Of a DNA stretch of 64,000 bases, positions 1 through 11,733 are shown in pieces. The stretch is from Reticulitermes lucifugus (taxonomy: Eukaryota > Arthropoda > Insecta > Blattodea > Rhinotermitidae), in contig JAKCWW010000041.1 of NCBI GenBank assembly GCA_026260175.1, forward strand, positions 124,815 to 188,814. Direction: 5' to 3'. The notes below the pieces were generated by a model, which was given only the letters and a program-made list of their open reading frames with translations, was not told where the DNA came from and searched no databases. The position numbers were made by a program, and so were the translations under genes. Numbering within the stretch: position 1 is the first letter of the stretch; every line of letters starts with the position of its first letter.

Positions 1-399
1 CAACTCCAATTTTATATTACAGCTAAGCCAACACTTTTCTTTCAGAGACCGCGAAGCTGAGCTTGTACGCTCTTAAATATCGGGGTTATTTCCATCCAAT
101 CCCCCTACAAATGTACACACACATGCACATGGGCAGACCGAAACTAATGACGCAAGCAAGGAAAGGATCCAGCCCGGAAAGGTATTAAAGATTGTTGGAG
201 GATAACAGCAGAAGAGTTCAGAGAAATAACGTCTCCATGAAAAAAAAACAGGAAGGAGGAAATAAGAACCAAGTGGTGAAAAGGGGAGATGCATAAAATG
301 GAAGTTAGTAGTAGTATAGGATTATGTGACAAAGAAGATGGAAGGCAGGAACATAACATTGGAAATGTTTCAACCAAAATCTCGAGTATTTTCTCGGAA

Positions 400-560
400 A
401 CCTATATCTACAAGATTACTATCCGCTTGTCTGCCTGTCCGTCTGTCACAACACTGAAGCAAACAAAAGGCAATTCATGGATCCGGGAGGAAGTAGATCG
501 ACAGTTACAGAAACAGTTTTTAGTGAAATTCAAATGCTCTGGGATATACGGAAAGTAAAT
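400..560 (-). repeat. Possible relative of the GGACAGACAGACA repeat
   Basis: Read on the minus strand, this stretch carries GTGACAGACGGACAGGCAGAC, preceded by a run that includes TTTCACTAAAAACTG. That layout resembles the core of the 46867 and 59230 repeat, where a phrase like TTTCATGAAAATCC precedes the GACAGACAG tract. Similarity outside the tract is poor, so this may be a different subfamily or coincidence. Confidence 0.25.
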
Positions 561-1927
561 TGGTAAAGAGTTACAGAGTTTTCGGAAAAGCTTTCTGCCT
601 GCATTTTCATGTAGTCAGTTAAAGTCCGAGTCTTTGGCTCTCAGCTATTTGATATATTGAAAAAGTAATGTAATTTTTGTATACTGAAGTACCTGTTGTG
701 TTAAGATATTTGCTACATAATCTACCTTCATGCGATTTAACGAATCAACACACATACTCATTTTATAGATCAAAAGCCAATTAAAATACCTTATCTCTAA
801 AGACTGTCAAATACTACGTAATGACAAGAAAGTAAGTTGCTATTTGAAATTTTTCAAATATTACTACTTTTTGCATTGTTCGTATTTTTACTGGATTAGA
901 ACTCTCGATGTACTCTTCAGTTAAAGAAATAAATTTAGGCGTATATTTTACAAGTTACAAAAGAAAATTTCTTTAAATGTGCCCTCCACCTTCAAGAGAA
1001 TGTGTATGCTCGTGTCACTTGAATTCGGTTGTTTTCAATTTGTTTACTGAATAGAACGGGATAAGATATGCGATCACACGATTTCACTATTATAACCATA
1101 ACTCGAGATATGATATCCTTAAAAACAACATTTGCTGGACTGTCTTCCAGAATTGTCGGTCATTAATGAGCAGAACACCGTAAAGCAAACGACAGACCGG
1201 TGAAGACTATGGGCAATGGACTTAGCAATCTTCACTTTCTTTACGACGATAACTATAGATATGTTCAGGGCAAATATTTTACAATCTGCTTCAGTGGAGG
1301 TCAAAGGGGAAGATAGAAATATTGTACGATACATGAAAAACAATCTATTATTTCACTTAATGCACAAACCGCTATAGTGAGACAGTAGGGCCTTGTAAAC
1401 ACACAAGTTAATCTATTTTAAATTTGTTATGAATAACTATACATTTTGAGAAATAAGATTGAATTGGGAATTAATAGCTTTGGAAGAAAAGGGTGCAACG
1501 TACGGTCCTCACTGTCACGTCGAACTGAGACGATCCGTTTTGCAGTAGGGTAAAGAATGTACGAAAAAACCTTAAATGTAAATCATGCCGCTTGATTAGT
1601 CTAGTTTATTGTTGTGAGATTTATAACAAACACGTAATTGTGTGCGTTCGGTTTACTGTATCCTCGCAAAAGTTGTTATGAAATTATAGAGTGGGCAGAT
1701 GCAAATATATGTGTGAATGGCGCAGTACAGTTTCAACATTTCAGAACTCTCTCCATTTTCAAGTTTGGCGCGGTCGTATTGGAGCCAGAACATTTATTTT
1801 GGTGTTTGATATTTTATAATCCGTGAAACCAAGCAACCGGTGAGGACTTAGTTCGAATATTGGCCGGGAAACTGATGTCATAACTGATGTTCATCGTGGT
1901 GTTCCTTAGTCATTCCTGGCAAATTTC

Positions 1928-1955
1928 CTGACGAAGCTTCGATGAGGCCACAAAC
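1928..1955 (+). other. Hammerhead-core-like motif (degenerate)
   Basis: CTGACGA is followed by one extra A, a 5-bp stem GCTTC/GAGGC around a GAT loop, then CACAAAC where a hammerhead core would have GAAAC. The stem includes one G-U pair. It shares this layout with the other CTGANGA motifs in the window. The 3' core is degraded, so self-cleavage is not expected. Confidence 0.3.
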
Positions 1956-2207
1956 ACTTCCTTAAAAATATTATATATTCCAGCAAGTTACCGATAACAG
2001 TTTCTGGTTGTTAAACTAAGCGATAACTAAAAGGAAGCTTCAAGATAAATTCAGCATGGCAGTCTTCCTCGCTAGAGGAATTCGAAATTCAAATTAATGT
2101 GTCTTTATCCTACGAATATACCTATATCCATATATCTATTAGCTACAGCCGATCTAATAGTAACGATAGGTTCGGCATCATAGACAAAAACATTAAGATG
2201 AGTAGTA

Positions 2208-2263
2208 GTACAACAAAACAACAATGACAACAACAGCAGCAACAACAAAAACAACAACAAAAT
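2208..2263 (+). repeat. (CAA)n-rich simple repeat
   Basis: Imperfect trinucleotide run of CAA, with ACAAC and GCAGCAACAAC variants. It is interrupted, as in an old microsatellite. There is no coding context. Confidence 0.85.
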
Positions 2264-3163
2264 CACTAGGGTTTATTTCATCCTGTTTGGCTTTGGGGGT
2301 ACTTAGCATTCAAACCCACTAATTGCTATAAGGAAACCACATTTAGCGCAAAAAAAGGGGATGCACCACATACGGTGTATTATTTTCTACAATTCTAACC
2401 GAGGGATCGAAGGTTCCAATTCCACTCGAAGCATGGTTATATAGGTCTGCATTTCTTTTGCTTTTATAGTTTTCTGTAAAAAAAAACTTTTGCGACAGGC
2501 AGGTCCCTCGTCTAAGGAGTCTTACAAATCTCTACAAATATATTTAGAAACCTGTAAAACTGGATGTTTCGGACCGCATTAACCTGTAGGGTCACTGACA
2601 AAAAAGAAGATGAAAATATTTATCAGGTCTAGAGGCTGATTTCTCTTAACTTCCTTCCCATAAAACTTCCGTTTTTAGTTTATTAAAACATTCTCTTAAC
2701 TTCTCGAAAAATATAGCCCGAATGTTAGGACAGTTAGTGAAAAATTAATTGGATAATTTTGGAAGGAAGTAGTTGTGTCGTAACAGCGGTAACCTGTCGG
2801 AATTTGCCTGGTAGAGACTTAGGATGACCAGAAGATACCTTTGTCACTACACTCAATTTTCCGACTGCGATTCGAAACATGTACCTCCCGAATAAAACAT
2901 GTGAGACAAAGTGTAGATACTTGTTCTATTTTTTTGTTTACATTCAGAAAATTAAATTGATGCTCTTTGGTGTATTGTTATCACTCTGAGTGGATGAATT
3001 GCTCTTTAGAATAATTAATTTTATTGTTAATCGCTTAAAATGCAACGACGCGAAATTATCTTAAAGGCGGTTTCTGCAACCCTGAAAAGGGCGATTCATC
3101 ATTGGGGATCACAAAATTGTTTACTTCGTAAGTAAAAATAATTATGATTATTAGTAGCAGTAA

Positions 3164-3202
<39 letters not shown>
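3164..3202 (+). repeat. (TAG)13 microsatellite
   Basis: Thirteen uninterrupted TAG units, with imperfect TAG/CAG/TAA units on the 5' side from about 3151 and GGAGTAG on the 3' side. It is probably length-variable. Confidence 0.95.
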
Positions 3203-3760
3203 GAGTAGTGTTATTGTGGCATCGATTTTCTCTACATACTTTTACTCTATATTTATGTGACTCTGGACAGGCTACTGATAACCTAAGACCTTTTGAAACT
3301 CACGTACAGGGTCATTTGGTGGCCCTTCCAATAAAGTGACATGTCACAAAGACCGATATTCTCACCTCCCAAGGTACTGATCTTACCTCCCGAATCACTC
3401 TCCACAAGTAGCATAATTACTCTAACAACTCAAGCTGATGCAATCTCGTTTTGAGAGCAATACATGCATGAGTCTGTCTTTGATTCAAATATTTCATAAC
3501 TTGCACATTTGGCAACCAGATGTGGAATAAGAAATCGTTGATCTGAGCAAATAAATAATATAAAATTTAAATAGATTCCTAAGTAGCAATTTACGCACAG
3601 CCGTACATTTATTTTACTGCAAGTAATATAAAAATTCTGGAATACAACTACAACAAAGAACTTAAATGTTTAATGCAACAATATATACCTCTATACCGAA
3701 AGGTTTTACAGCAGTGGTCACATATTTTTATTGAATTTAGATTGCTATAATTTCATATAT

Positions 3761-4015
3761 GCCGATTTCAGTAACCGCGCGGTATAAGGCGTGCGTCTGC
3801 GGCCGGTCGATTGCTGGGATTGTGGTTTCGAATCCCCCCGAAGGTATGGACGTCTGTCTCTTGTGAGTGTTGTGTGTTGTCAGGTAGAGTTCTCTGGGTA
3901 GGACTGATCACTCGTCCAGAGGAATTCTACCGAGTAAGGTGCGTCTAAATCAGTGTGATTGTGAAGCCTCGATAATAAAGGGGCCCTGGCCCACTAGGGG
4001 CTGTTGCGTCATGAA
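3761..4015 (+). mobile_element. SINE-A copy 1 (tRNA-derived), near full length
   Basis: This is a tRNA-derived SINE. It opens with a tRNA-like head starting GCCGAT and containing CCGCGCGGTATAAGG (A-box region) and GGTTTCGAATCCC (B box). The body then reads TTGTGAGTGTTGTGTGTTGTCAGGT and ATCACTCGTCCAGAGGA, and the end is GGGGCCCTGGCCCACTAGGGG followed by an A-rich GAAAGAAAA tail. The order matches the reverse complements of the copies at 9747 and 11370. No clean target-site duplication is visible. The head is too altered for a functional tRNA gene: it shows a broken A-box region and no convincing acceptor stem. Confidence 0.85.
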
Positions 4016-7000
4016 AGAAAACGTAATTGTGTATATTTAAATTATCGGATTTTATTGAGTAGTTTTTAAAATGATTATTGAAATATTAATTGAGAACTTT
4101 AATATATTCTCTACGTTTTGGAAAGGCAATCTTATGGGGAAACCATAAATATTGAAATATTATATTTAAATCTTTATTTACTTACACATATACATGTAGC
4201 CATACTACTCGAGGAAAGTGTAGTGTTTGCTTGAGATGAAACTTACGAACACATCTTCCTAGAAACTATACTTCCATCCCTTCTCTTCAGGTCGACCTAT
4301 CAAATATTTTGATTGGCTCTTGTTACTTCATTCCTATTGATTCAGTACAAATTCTGGCCATGGACTCTTAAATCCTACAATAATGTACTACTGTTTATTT
4401 AGTTAACAAATCCTACAGTTTTATTACGATTTGCTGGCAACGTGAATACACAAACAGAACTCTACTAAATCCTTCATATCTTGTAATCTCTACACAGTAG
4501 TTTGTAACACCTATAAGCAATGTCATTATTATGCTACTGGAATCTTCAATATTTACGTATTTTGTTTTCACGATTGTCTCCTTCTTCATGCAACCTATGC
4601 TTGGCAAGTGTATAAATTTTGACAAATCAAACAAACACCATGAATTGTCGGAGATTTTGGAAAATATTTTTTCAACAAATTTACAAGATAGGTAAGCCAA
4701 ATGTCATTCATCCCAAAATCCTACCAACTCGGGAAATTCTGTATGCACAACTGAGTTTTGTCAAGCAATATACAATGAGAACCACTGTGCAAATGAATAA
4801 TAACCGGTCTCGTGTTTCATTGCTGTTTTCTCGGAATTCCTATTTCATTCCACTTCTTTCTCCCTATAACCCCTCTCTCCATCTTTGTAATATCAGACCC
4901 ATTGTCTATCCTTTTTCTCATTTTCTTTCGAATAAATCATATTTTAAGGATGTATACAATAAACTAAATTTCCTGTTCCATTTGATGGTTTTGAGATTAT
5001 CACCGTGGTGAATATACACATTGAAAATTGGCAAATCTCTATACGACTATATGATGTCACGTCCTATAAGACAACAGTTACCGGTTTTTCTTTGTTTTCT
5101 AACGTTTTTAACAATCAGCATCTATAAATAGCCATAAAGCAATAACACCCGTTAGTTATTATTTTGTCTGCAGCATAATACTAAACGCTATATAAGGCTT
5201 AAATACAATCGCAGAGTTCACTAAAGTAAGACACAAAATTTAGTTTAAATTTAGGAGCTGACATCACTCGACGATTTAATTCAGGTAAATACCGATCACT
5301 GCTTAATTAACTGGTTATGTTTTATTATCATATTTTACATTCAAAAATCTAAATTTATCCCAGAGTGCAATTGTCTGTATTTTATTTCATACGACTCTCA
5401 GAGTAAAATTGATAAGTTCCTTATATTAGTAAGTGGTTATTCTTAATAATAGAGAAAAGTCTGTGCTCTCTGTGCGGTAGGAACTAAAATGTTATACGTA
5501 CTGAATCCATCAATGATAAAACTGTCACGTATTTAAAAAGTATATTGGTGGAAGGTCAAATGGGAAATAGATTATTAATTAGTAGAAAATACAGTTAAAA
5601 ATATATAATTCCTGAAAGAACTACAAGAGACTTCTTCAGATACCCTTCGTATTAAGTGAAAGGTAGAATTAAGAAAGCACCTATATTTAACTAAATTTGT
5701 GACCCTACTTGATCCTGAAACTGGAAGAACAATAAATTCTGCATCTTGGTAAAACATAAGATAATGTTTTCCATTGCGGTATTTCACAAAGAAAAAATGG
5801 CACTCAAGAAATAGAAAAACTTGAAGCTTAATGTGAAGAGCATATCTATGCTATAACACCGCTTTTTTGAACCCCGATAAAAAACCGAAATTAAGTGGAA
5901 AGTTATTATAGCTAGAAAATTATTTTAATAAACTTGGGATTCCTATTGTCTCTCGTCATTTAATAACCAGATGATCAGTTTATTTTAAAAAATTAGTTTG
6001 TGTATCTATTTCAATATACGGTTGAAGAAATTATCATGCAAGTAATAGGAATGTTTTTTTCGCATAAACTTTGCTAACAAGTAGCACAAATTTTAAAACC
6101 CGCAAATTTAGCATTTACCGTATCAAGCTAGACACATTTACTCCCTTTTAGCTTATCAATTTATAAAAGCTAACGTTTGATTCTGTGTCTTTTTGTGGTA
6201 TGGTTCAATAGTCACAGAGTTCAGTTCTTATTGCACATTTCGTGGAACTGCTCGCCGTTTAACACCTGGTTGTCACGTGCGTAGTCATCTCTCTATACAT
6301 ATAGCTTTATTCTTACATTTCTCTCCCTCTATTCTCCCATTTACGCCTTACTTTTCCAAATATTTTTCTATAATTCTTATTTATACTTTATGTGTAAAAT
6401 TTATTATTTTTATATGCTAATTTCGCATTCATGTCTAGTCACTTACACACAAATATACTATTGTCGACGTTCTTGTTTCTGGGCAGCTCATAGCATCATC
6501 ATGCCTGAATGTAGAGGAGAGCTTCTTTACCTATTCGAAGCTCCATTCCTTTTAATTTCCAAAATATAACTTTCAACCAAACTACCCCTTTCTTTCGTTT
6601 CCAGTGTCTCGTCCACTTTCTTCCTTGCCCGATTCATGTTTCATATTTTGGTAAAATGTTTTTCAGGTATCTTCTACAATATATTCTGCCATTCTATGTC
6701 ATTTCATCTTTATTTTGTCCCCTTACGTAATTTGCAGGTGTTCATGCCCTGCTCTTTCTGCCAGACGTATGCCAGTCCTATAAACTGCAACTTTAAAATC
6801 TCCTGAAATCAATTATCGGAAGTCAAGCTACAAAAAATGGGACTATTTTAAATGTGGCTTCACACCGCAACTAGCAAGAGATACAGAGTCGAACAAGATC
6901 GAGTGTAGTACTATTGCTATAATATGGAGATAACTTTTAGGGCGTGAATTCAAAGTGAAGACTGAAGCTTCAAAGTCGTATTTTAATAGAGAGCTACACT

Positions 7001-7949
7001 AAAATAATCAAAGAGGCGTGTTTTAAATGCAGTATGAAGGCACCACTTACTTTGTCATTCACATGGAATAAAGTGCACACTAAGGGACCCTGGAGGTCTG
7101 CGCAGGAAATCAAGTGGTTCTTCGTATAAATTATCCGTTATACTTTTATGACTTGACCGGGCTTGACATGGCTTGAACATTTCCGCTAAAATTTTCCAAT
7201 ATCAAATTTAAAGAAAGCACCATAGGCGGATTTCGAGTTATTATAGGAATACCGATGGATGGACTGACATATATTTAATACAAGCAGCCCAGGAATGCGA
7301 ACATGGTTATAAAATGCTACTGGTGAAATTTCTGTTGCGTTTATTTTGCTTTCAGATGCTATTTCAAAAAATCAGCTACTGTACTGGTTTTATTTTTCTA
7401 TTGGCTCTTATAGGCCTATCAATAAAAGGAGCAGGCTGTCTGTTAAGAAGCTAACAGTTGCTTAGCTGATCAATACGTTTCCCACATTTTATTGGCGCCG
7501 AAATTTATTAACGTACTCACATCTGTCTGCCAAATTCGATATTCTGCTTGAGCTAAATACAGGCGGCAACCTACATTCAAGTACTTTAAACCCCACTTTA
7601 TTTTTACTTTTCTAATTACGTTTTGGTTTTCCAGTTTGTTTCTTTCTTACCAAATTTTGTACGCACCCTTTCCTGTGCGTGCTATACGCCCTGTTATCTC
7701 ATTGTCAATGTGACTAACCTAATGATATTTGCCGAAGAGCAAAATTTATAGAGCTATCTTTTTTTGCGCTTTCTTCCAGCTCCGTGTTGTTACAGGCCTA
7801 TCATATGTTTGAAACGAAGGTAGAAAGATAAATAAATTATTTAACCAAAGTTTGTGATGCTGCAAACTAAGGTCAAGAAAGGCACTTTTATAAGGAAATT
7901 ATAAACAACTCGCAACAAGGTTACAAAAAATTAACAAAGTAAATACTGT
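4016..7949. other. AT-rich unique DNA, no gene seen
   Basis: Dense stops on both strands. The longest open frame (4619-5011, 130 codons) begins at TTG, has no domain signature, and overlaps a 95-codon frame on the other strand, as random AT-rich sequence does. I see no repeat family or structured element here. Confidence 0.55.
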
Positions 7950-8206
7950 CCTGATAGCGACCGAGCTAAAAGACGGATGAACCAGGAAATTGGTTTCGAC
8001 TCCCGGCAAATCAAAAATGTTTTTATCTTCTCCAATACATGCAGATCTGCCATGGAGCCCATCAAACCTCCTACTCAAAGACTATCCGGGGCTGATTCCT
8101 GGGAGAGAAGTGACCTGGGCTTGAAGCTTACCACTCAGCTCCGTCTACTGCCAGGATTACGAAATCAGGTTTCTATACCTCCACTTCTCTATGTCTTCAT
8201 AGCAAG
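7950..8206 (+). mobile_element. SINE-C copy, strongly diverged
   Basis: The head contains a B-box-like GGTTTCGACTCCCGGC. The body follows the SINE-C order: CATCAAACCTCCTACTC (consensus like CAGCCTCCTATA), CTGATTCCTGGGAGAG, TGAAGCTTACCACTC, ACTGCCAGGATTACG, CTATACCTCCACTTC and TCTTCATAGC. These line up with the reverse complement of the well-preserved copy at 41109-41390. Divergence is high, so this is an old insertion. A 138-codon open frame crossing it is an artefact of the repeat. Confidence 0.6.
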
Positions 8207-9347
8207 GTACTTAATTAGAAAAAAGCGGAAACTTTGTATTTTTTATTTTTTACCTCAAGATTATTTATGTCTTCAGGGACGGAGCAGGAACAGCATATAT
8301 ATATGCCTAGAAGTAAAGCAAAATCTGCAAACACTCATACAGAAATTATTAGGTTTAAGAAACCTTTCGCAAATTTCCAAAACTTACCAATGAAGTCAAC
8401 AAATCTGCCTTGAAACGGGTTACAATCCATATGTAGCAGAATAATTCAGGAAACTCATTCACATACAAACACGTCACTATCGCAATATTGAAAACAAATG
8501 ACAACAGAAAAGAGTATTCCAACATCTTACCTAAACCAACATCAAACCTGTACTACTGTTGCACCCCTATAGTTTGCTCATTTTCACCCCTCAAAAGATT
8601 TCACTTCTATATGGCGGGATAGGGAGAACAGTTATACCGTATAGAAGTAACTCCCGTAAACACTGGGGGTTGTTTGGTGCAGTCTGCTACCATCCTGATA
8701 ACACCCTGCAACCATCCTCGTCGCCAAACATACCCTTATAAAAACGCCCTACGCTTAATGGTTTGCTGCTTCCAATTCTCTTTTACTTCATTCAGGCTAC
8801 TACGATGCAATATTGCCCCAGCCGAAAATAACAAAACGTGATATGAGACTAAGGTTCTCAGTTTCGACGGCCTTCAAGTTATTTGACAAAGGTGGAAGTC
8901 TGAGTTTTATGATTGTGCTAAACCCTTAGGTCTTGATGCTTATCACAGCTATCTTTCTTCAGAGATAATAACCACGTTTCAAATGTCTTGCTACACTCCG
9001 TATCAATTTGTCTATTACAGTTAAATAAAATCCAATTGATTAGTCCCGTATTATTTTATAAGCCCATGGGAAATTATAATGTACACGGATAAACAGCGAC
9101 AAGCATAAACAAGATCAACAAGCTGACGTTTCATGGACTTCGTACTGCATGTTCTTCTACTGTGCGGAAATACAGAAGCGTTAACACACGAATCCTCTTG
9201 TAACCATACTTTAATTATTTCAATTATTACAACGAAAATTGTACAGAGTAACATGTATTGGTTTGAATGCAAATTGAGATCTTAATTATTAATATATTTT
9301 AATACACTTGTATATACAGTATTCTTTAAGAGTTTTATATTACTGGC

Positions 9348-9374
9348 CTGAAGATAGCCGTATTGGGTCGATTC
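9348..9374 (+). other. Hammerhead-core-like motif (degenerate)
   Basis: CTGAAGA is followed by T, a partly retained AGCCG/TGGGTC stem, then GATTC in place of GAAAC. Flanking CTGG (9343-9346) and CCAG (9381-9384) could form the outer stem of a type I fold. An AATAAAG follows. The core has substitutions that would abolish catalysis. Confidence 0.3.
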
Positions 9375-9652
9375 TTGTTACCAGAATAAAGTATATAATA
9401 TGCACTAGTTGTGTTTGACGATAAATAATCTCTTCATCATAGTCCTTATGGATTTTCAGCTTATTTATATTATATTTATTTCTTGTTATTCAATTAATAT
9501 ACATTTAATTTTAACCTTAATGCTTTCCTTCCTTCTCCAGTACATATCGGTAATTCTTCACTTTTCCACTTCCTGAGAACCTATTCCTTCTGCCTGGGTG
9601 TAAACTTTCTTTTCTGCTGAACCTGCAGCTCTCTTAAAATAGTGCACGTACC

Positions 9653-9672
9653 TGTGTGTGTGTGTGTGTGTG
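9653..9672 (+). repeat. (TG)10 microsatellite
   Basis: Ten uninterrupted TG units, then TGCGTGTATG. Confidence 0.9.
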
Positions 9673-9732
9673 CGTGTATGCCCGTGTCTTTTTAGCTTTA
9701 GGATAAAACGTGGACGATGGATATTAATATAC

Positions 9733-9746
9733 GCTGTCCTTTCCTA
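9733..9746. repeat. Target-site duplication, left copy (SINE-A copy 2)
   Basis: GCTGTCCTTTCCTA is repeated exactly at 10028-10041 on the other side of the SINE. A 14-bp direct repeat bounding the element is the expected result of LINE-type target-primed insertion. Confidence 0.9.
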
Positions 9747-10027
9747 CTTTTTTTTTCCTATGACTCGACAGTCCTTAGGGGGCCTAGGCCTCGTCATTTT
9801 ACGACGCTTCACGATCACACTGATAGACACACCACNNNNNNNNNNNNNNNNNNNNNNNNNNNNNNNNNNNNNNNNNNNNNNNNNNGCTCGTCGCAGAGAC
9901 CTCTACCTGACAACACACAACACTCATAAGAGACAGACATCCATGTCCCCTGTGGGATTCAAACCCACGATCCTAGTAAGCGAGCGGCCTCAGACCCACA
10001 CCTTAGTCCGCGCGGCCACTGGGATCG
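9747..10027 (-). mobile_element. SINE-A copy 2 with target-site duplication, contains assembly gap
   Basis: On the minus strand the element runs from a tRNA-like head at 10027 (GCCGATCCCAGTGGCCGCGCGG, B box GGGTTTGAATCCC) to the CCTAGGCC-type 3' domain. A homopolymer tail follows, seen on the plus strand as CTTTTTTTTTCC at 9747-9758. It is bounded by an exact 14-bp duplication. Fifty Ns (9836-9885) lie inside the body. The copy at 11370 has only about 31 bases in the corresponding place, so the N run is probably a placeholder length. A 139-codon frame through the Ns is spurious. Confidence 0.9.
9836..9885. other. Assembly gap, 50 N
   Basis: A run of exactly fifty Ns, a typical scaffolding placeholder. 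It falls inside SINE-A copy 2, where similar dispersed copies would hinder assembly. Comparison with the 11370 copy predicts about 31 missing bases covering the ACTCAGTAGGACTCCTCTG region. Confidence 0.95.
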
Positions 10028-10041
10028 GCTGTCCTTTCCTA
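10028..10041. repeat. Target-site duplication, right copy (SINE-A copy 2)
   Basis: Exact second copy of GCTGTCCTTTCCTA. It lies immediately 5' of the tRNA-like head on the minus strand. Confidence 0.9.
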
Positions 10042-10255
10042 ATTCTCATTTTAAAAGCAGGCCTACACTTCAGTTAGACTAAATCCCGAAATAAGTGCAA
10101 TAAATATCACAGACTATTACTAGTATAAAAGAAGACAAGTAATCTGTGACTGTGTAATGAATTTTCCGTGTTCGCTGCATTCCTCACAGCAATCGGTGGG
10201 ATTAATCCTAAACCATAATTCAATGACAAGAGACGGGATAAATCTGTTCATTGTG

Positions 10256-10500
10256 TCTGGACTATGGACTGGACGACCAGATGTTCATGGTTAGATCTGT
10301 GGCAGAGGTAAGAGACATTCTCATCTCCAAAATGTCCAGACCGGATGTGTGACCCCATAGCCTCCTACTGAAAATAAACTGGGGTCCCGCTCCTCTGGAT
10401 AAGGCAGCTGGGACGTGAAACTGATCACTTCTTCCTATCCGGTGCCAAGGTTAGAATGCGTGTCACTATACTTCCGCTTCCCTACACGCCTTCATTATAG
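10256..10500 (+). mobile_element. SINE-C copy, strongly diverged
   Basis: The 3' half is recognisable: AGCCTCCTACTGAAAATAAAC, GGGGTCCCGCTCCTCTGGATAA, GACGTGAAACTGATCAC, CGGTGCCAAGGTTAGAATG, ACTATACTTCCGCTTCCC and GCCTTCATTATAG. This order matches SINE-C at 43005 (+) and 41109 (-). The tRNA-like head is poorly kept, so the 5' limit is approximate. Confidence 0.6.
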
Positions 10501-11359
10501 TGCTAAGGGATGACTATTTTTTACCTTATGTAATGATATAATGTAAATAAAAATGTAACCGAAGTATTTGATGAAAAAGGATGATTAAATGTTTACTTCT
10601 TTGTAAAATTTTAATATTCATTACCGTGCTGAAATAGCTGCCATTGGTTACTATTCTGAGCCAATTAGATACTGAAAGCTTTCTCATTTCCTGCTTCCTT
10701 GAGCTAAGCTTCCTTTTAATATTATACTCCAAAGAACGCCCAGGTGGCCCAAGACTCTTGAGTAATCGGACCAAACCCACTTACGTCTGCTACAATTTTC
10801 ACTTACTCTTAATTTATTGATATTATTATAGGTTTACAGCTATTGTTTAGTGGAAGTACAGATAGATTAAGTATAGTCTTATTTTAATTATTCCTGTTCC
10901 TTTTCCAACGCAAACCGAAATTTTGTGGTAATCCGGACGTCTTTCTTCCTTCCGTGATAGATCACCTCAGGGAGCAGGAAAATAGTATTCCGTCTCCTCA
11001 TATCCTCGCATAAATCTGGGAATGTTAGTTTCATATTTGTGTAGGCTGTAGGTTTTTTTTGCTTTGAGAAGTTTTTTTAACGACTGAGTGCATATCAGCC
11101 TGCCAGCAGGGACGAGACTCTGCGCGAATAATTTTAATGAACTGTGGTATTTAAAACACTTAGTATAATTTGCCGGCTATTCTGAATTTTGGTGAAAGAT
11201 GGACAATATATAATAAAAATCCGGGCTTTTTGTATTTTAATAAATAGTGACAAAAAAGGATAGGAATTTTACAATACATCTATCGAAACAGAGAAGTACA
11301 TTTTGTTTTATGTGAATCTGTATATGATCTGTGGTTTTATATAAGAACATAAAAATCCC
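10501..11359. other. AT-rich unique DNA, no gene seen
   Basis: I see no repeat family, structured element or credible coding frame here. Confidence 0.5.
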
Positions 11360-11369
11360 AAATAATTTA
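11360..11369. repeat. Target-site duplication, left copy (SINE-A copy 3)
   Basis: AAATAATTTA, repeated exactly at 11633-11642 across the element. The low-complexity sequence makes a 10-bp match less decisive alone, but its position at both element ends supports it. Confidence 0.75.
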
Positions 11370-11632
11370 AATTTTCTTCCATGGTGAAATCACCCCTAGT
11401 GGGACAGGGCCTCCTCATTATCGAGGCTTCAAGACCACACTAATTTAGGCACATCACACTCAGTAGGACTCCTCTGAACGAGTGATCAGCACGACGCAGA
11501 GACCTCTAGCTGACAACACACGACACTAAAAATAACAGATATCCATACCCCCGGCAGGACTCGAACCCGCAATTCCAGCAAGCGAGCGGCAACAAACCCA
11601 CATCTTAGATCGCGCGGCCAATGGTATTGGCT
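11370..11632 (-). mobile_element. SINE-A copy 3, full length, with target-site duplication
   Basis: Complete element on the minus strand. The tRNA-like head is AGCCAATACCATTGGCCGCG, with a B box GGGTTCGAGTCC. The body contains GTGTCGTGTGTTGTCAGCTAG and ATCACTCGTTCAGAGGAGTC, and the 3' domain is GAGGAGGCCCTGTCCCACTA. An A-rich tail is seen on the plus strand as ATTTTCTTCC. The 10-bp sequence AAATAATTTA flanks it exactly at 11360-11369 and 11633-11642. It is a good reference for reconstructing the gap in the 9747 copy. Confidence 0.9.
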
Positions 11633-11642
11633 AAATAATTTA
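11633..11642. repeat. Target-site duplication, right copy (SINE-A copy 3)
   Basis: Second exact copy of AAATAATTTA, adjoining the tRNA-like 5' end of the element. Confidence 0.75.
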
Positions 11643-11733
11643 CTTAGATAATATGTTATGAGGTAATTAGCCCAACTAAGCATTAAAGCCTTTTTGGGCT
11701 ATTTGCCGTGTCATAGCTGATACGAAATCCAAA

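Larger units (their letters stand above)
1..3760. other. AT-rich unique DNA, no gene seen
   Basis: Stops occur in every frame and the longest open frames are under 90 codons without domain-like composition. The stretch holds a (CAA)n-rich tract, a (TAG)n microsatellite, one hammerhead-core-like motif and a GACAGACGG-type tract near 425-450, each listed separately. A weak B-box-like string near 1850 could be a worn tRNA-derived SINE but cannot be assigned. Nothing else is supportable. Confidence 0.6.
8207..9732. other. AT-rich unique DNA, no gene seen
   Basis: No convincing gene. The stretch contains a short (GT)n run and one hammerhead-core-like motif, listed separately. A second, weaker minus-strand string with GAAACGTC at 9127-9160 was not called. 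Confidence 0.55.

Noticed and set aside
1838-1900. B-box-like AGTTCGAATATTGGCC as a SINE head
   Set aside because: No downstream block of any family could be aligned with confidence.
2396-2480. B-box-like GGTTCCAATTCCACTCG as a SINE head
   Set aside because: Too little similarity around it.
3761-3840. Possible true tRNA gene
   Set aside because: Same head occurs on four other SINE-A copies; the A-box region and acceptor stem are degraded.
4619-5011. 130-codon frame, plus strand
   Set aside because: TTG start, no domain, and its 5' part overlaps a 95-codon frame on the other strand.
7977-8393. 138-codon frame, plus strand
   Set aside because: More than half of it is a diverged SINE-C copy.
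9658-10077. 139-codon frame through the N run
   Set aside because: It is read through unknown bases and is mostly the antisense of SINE-A.
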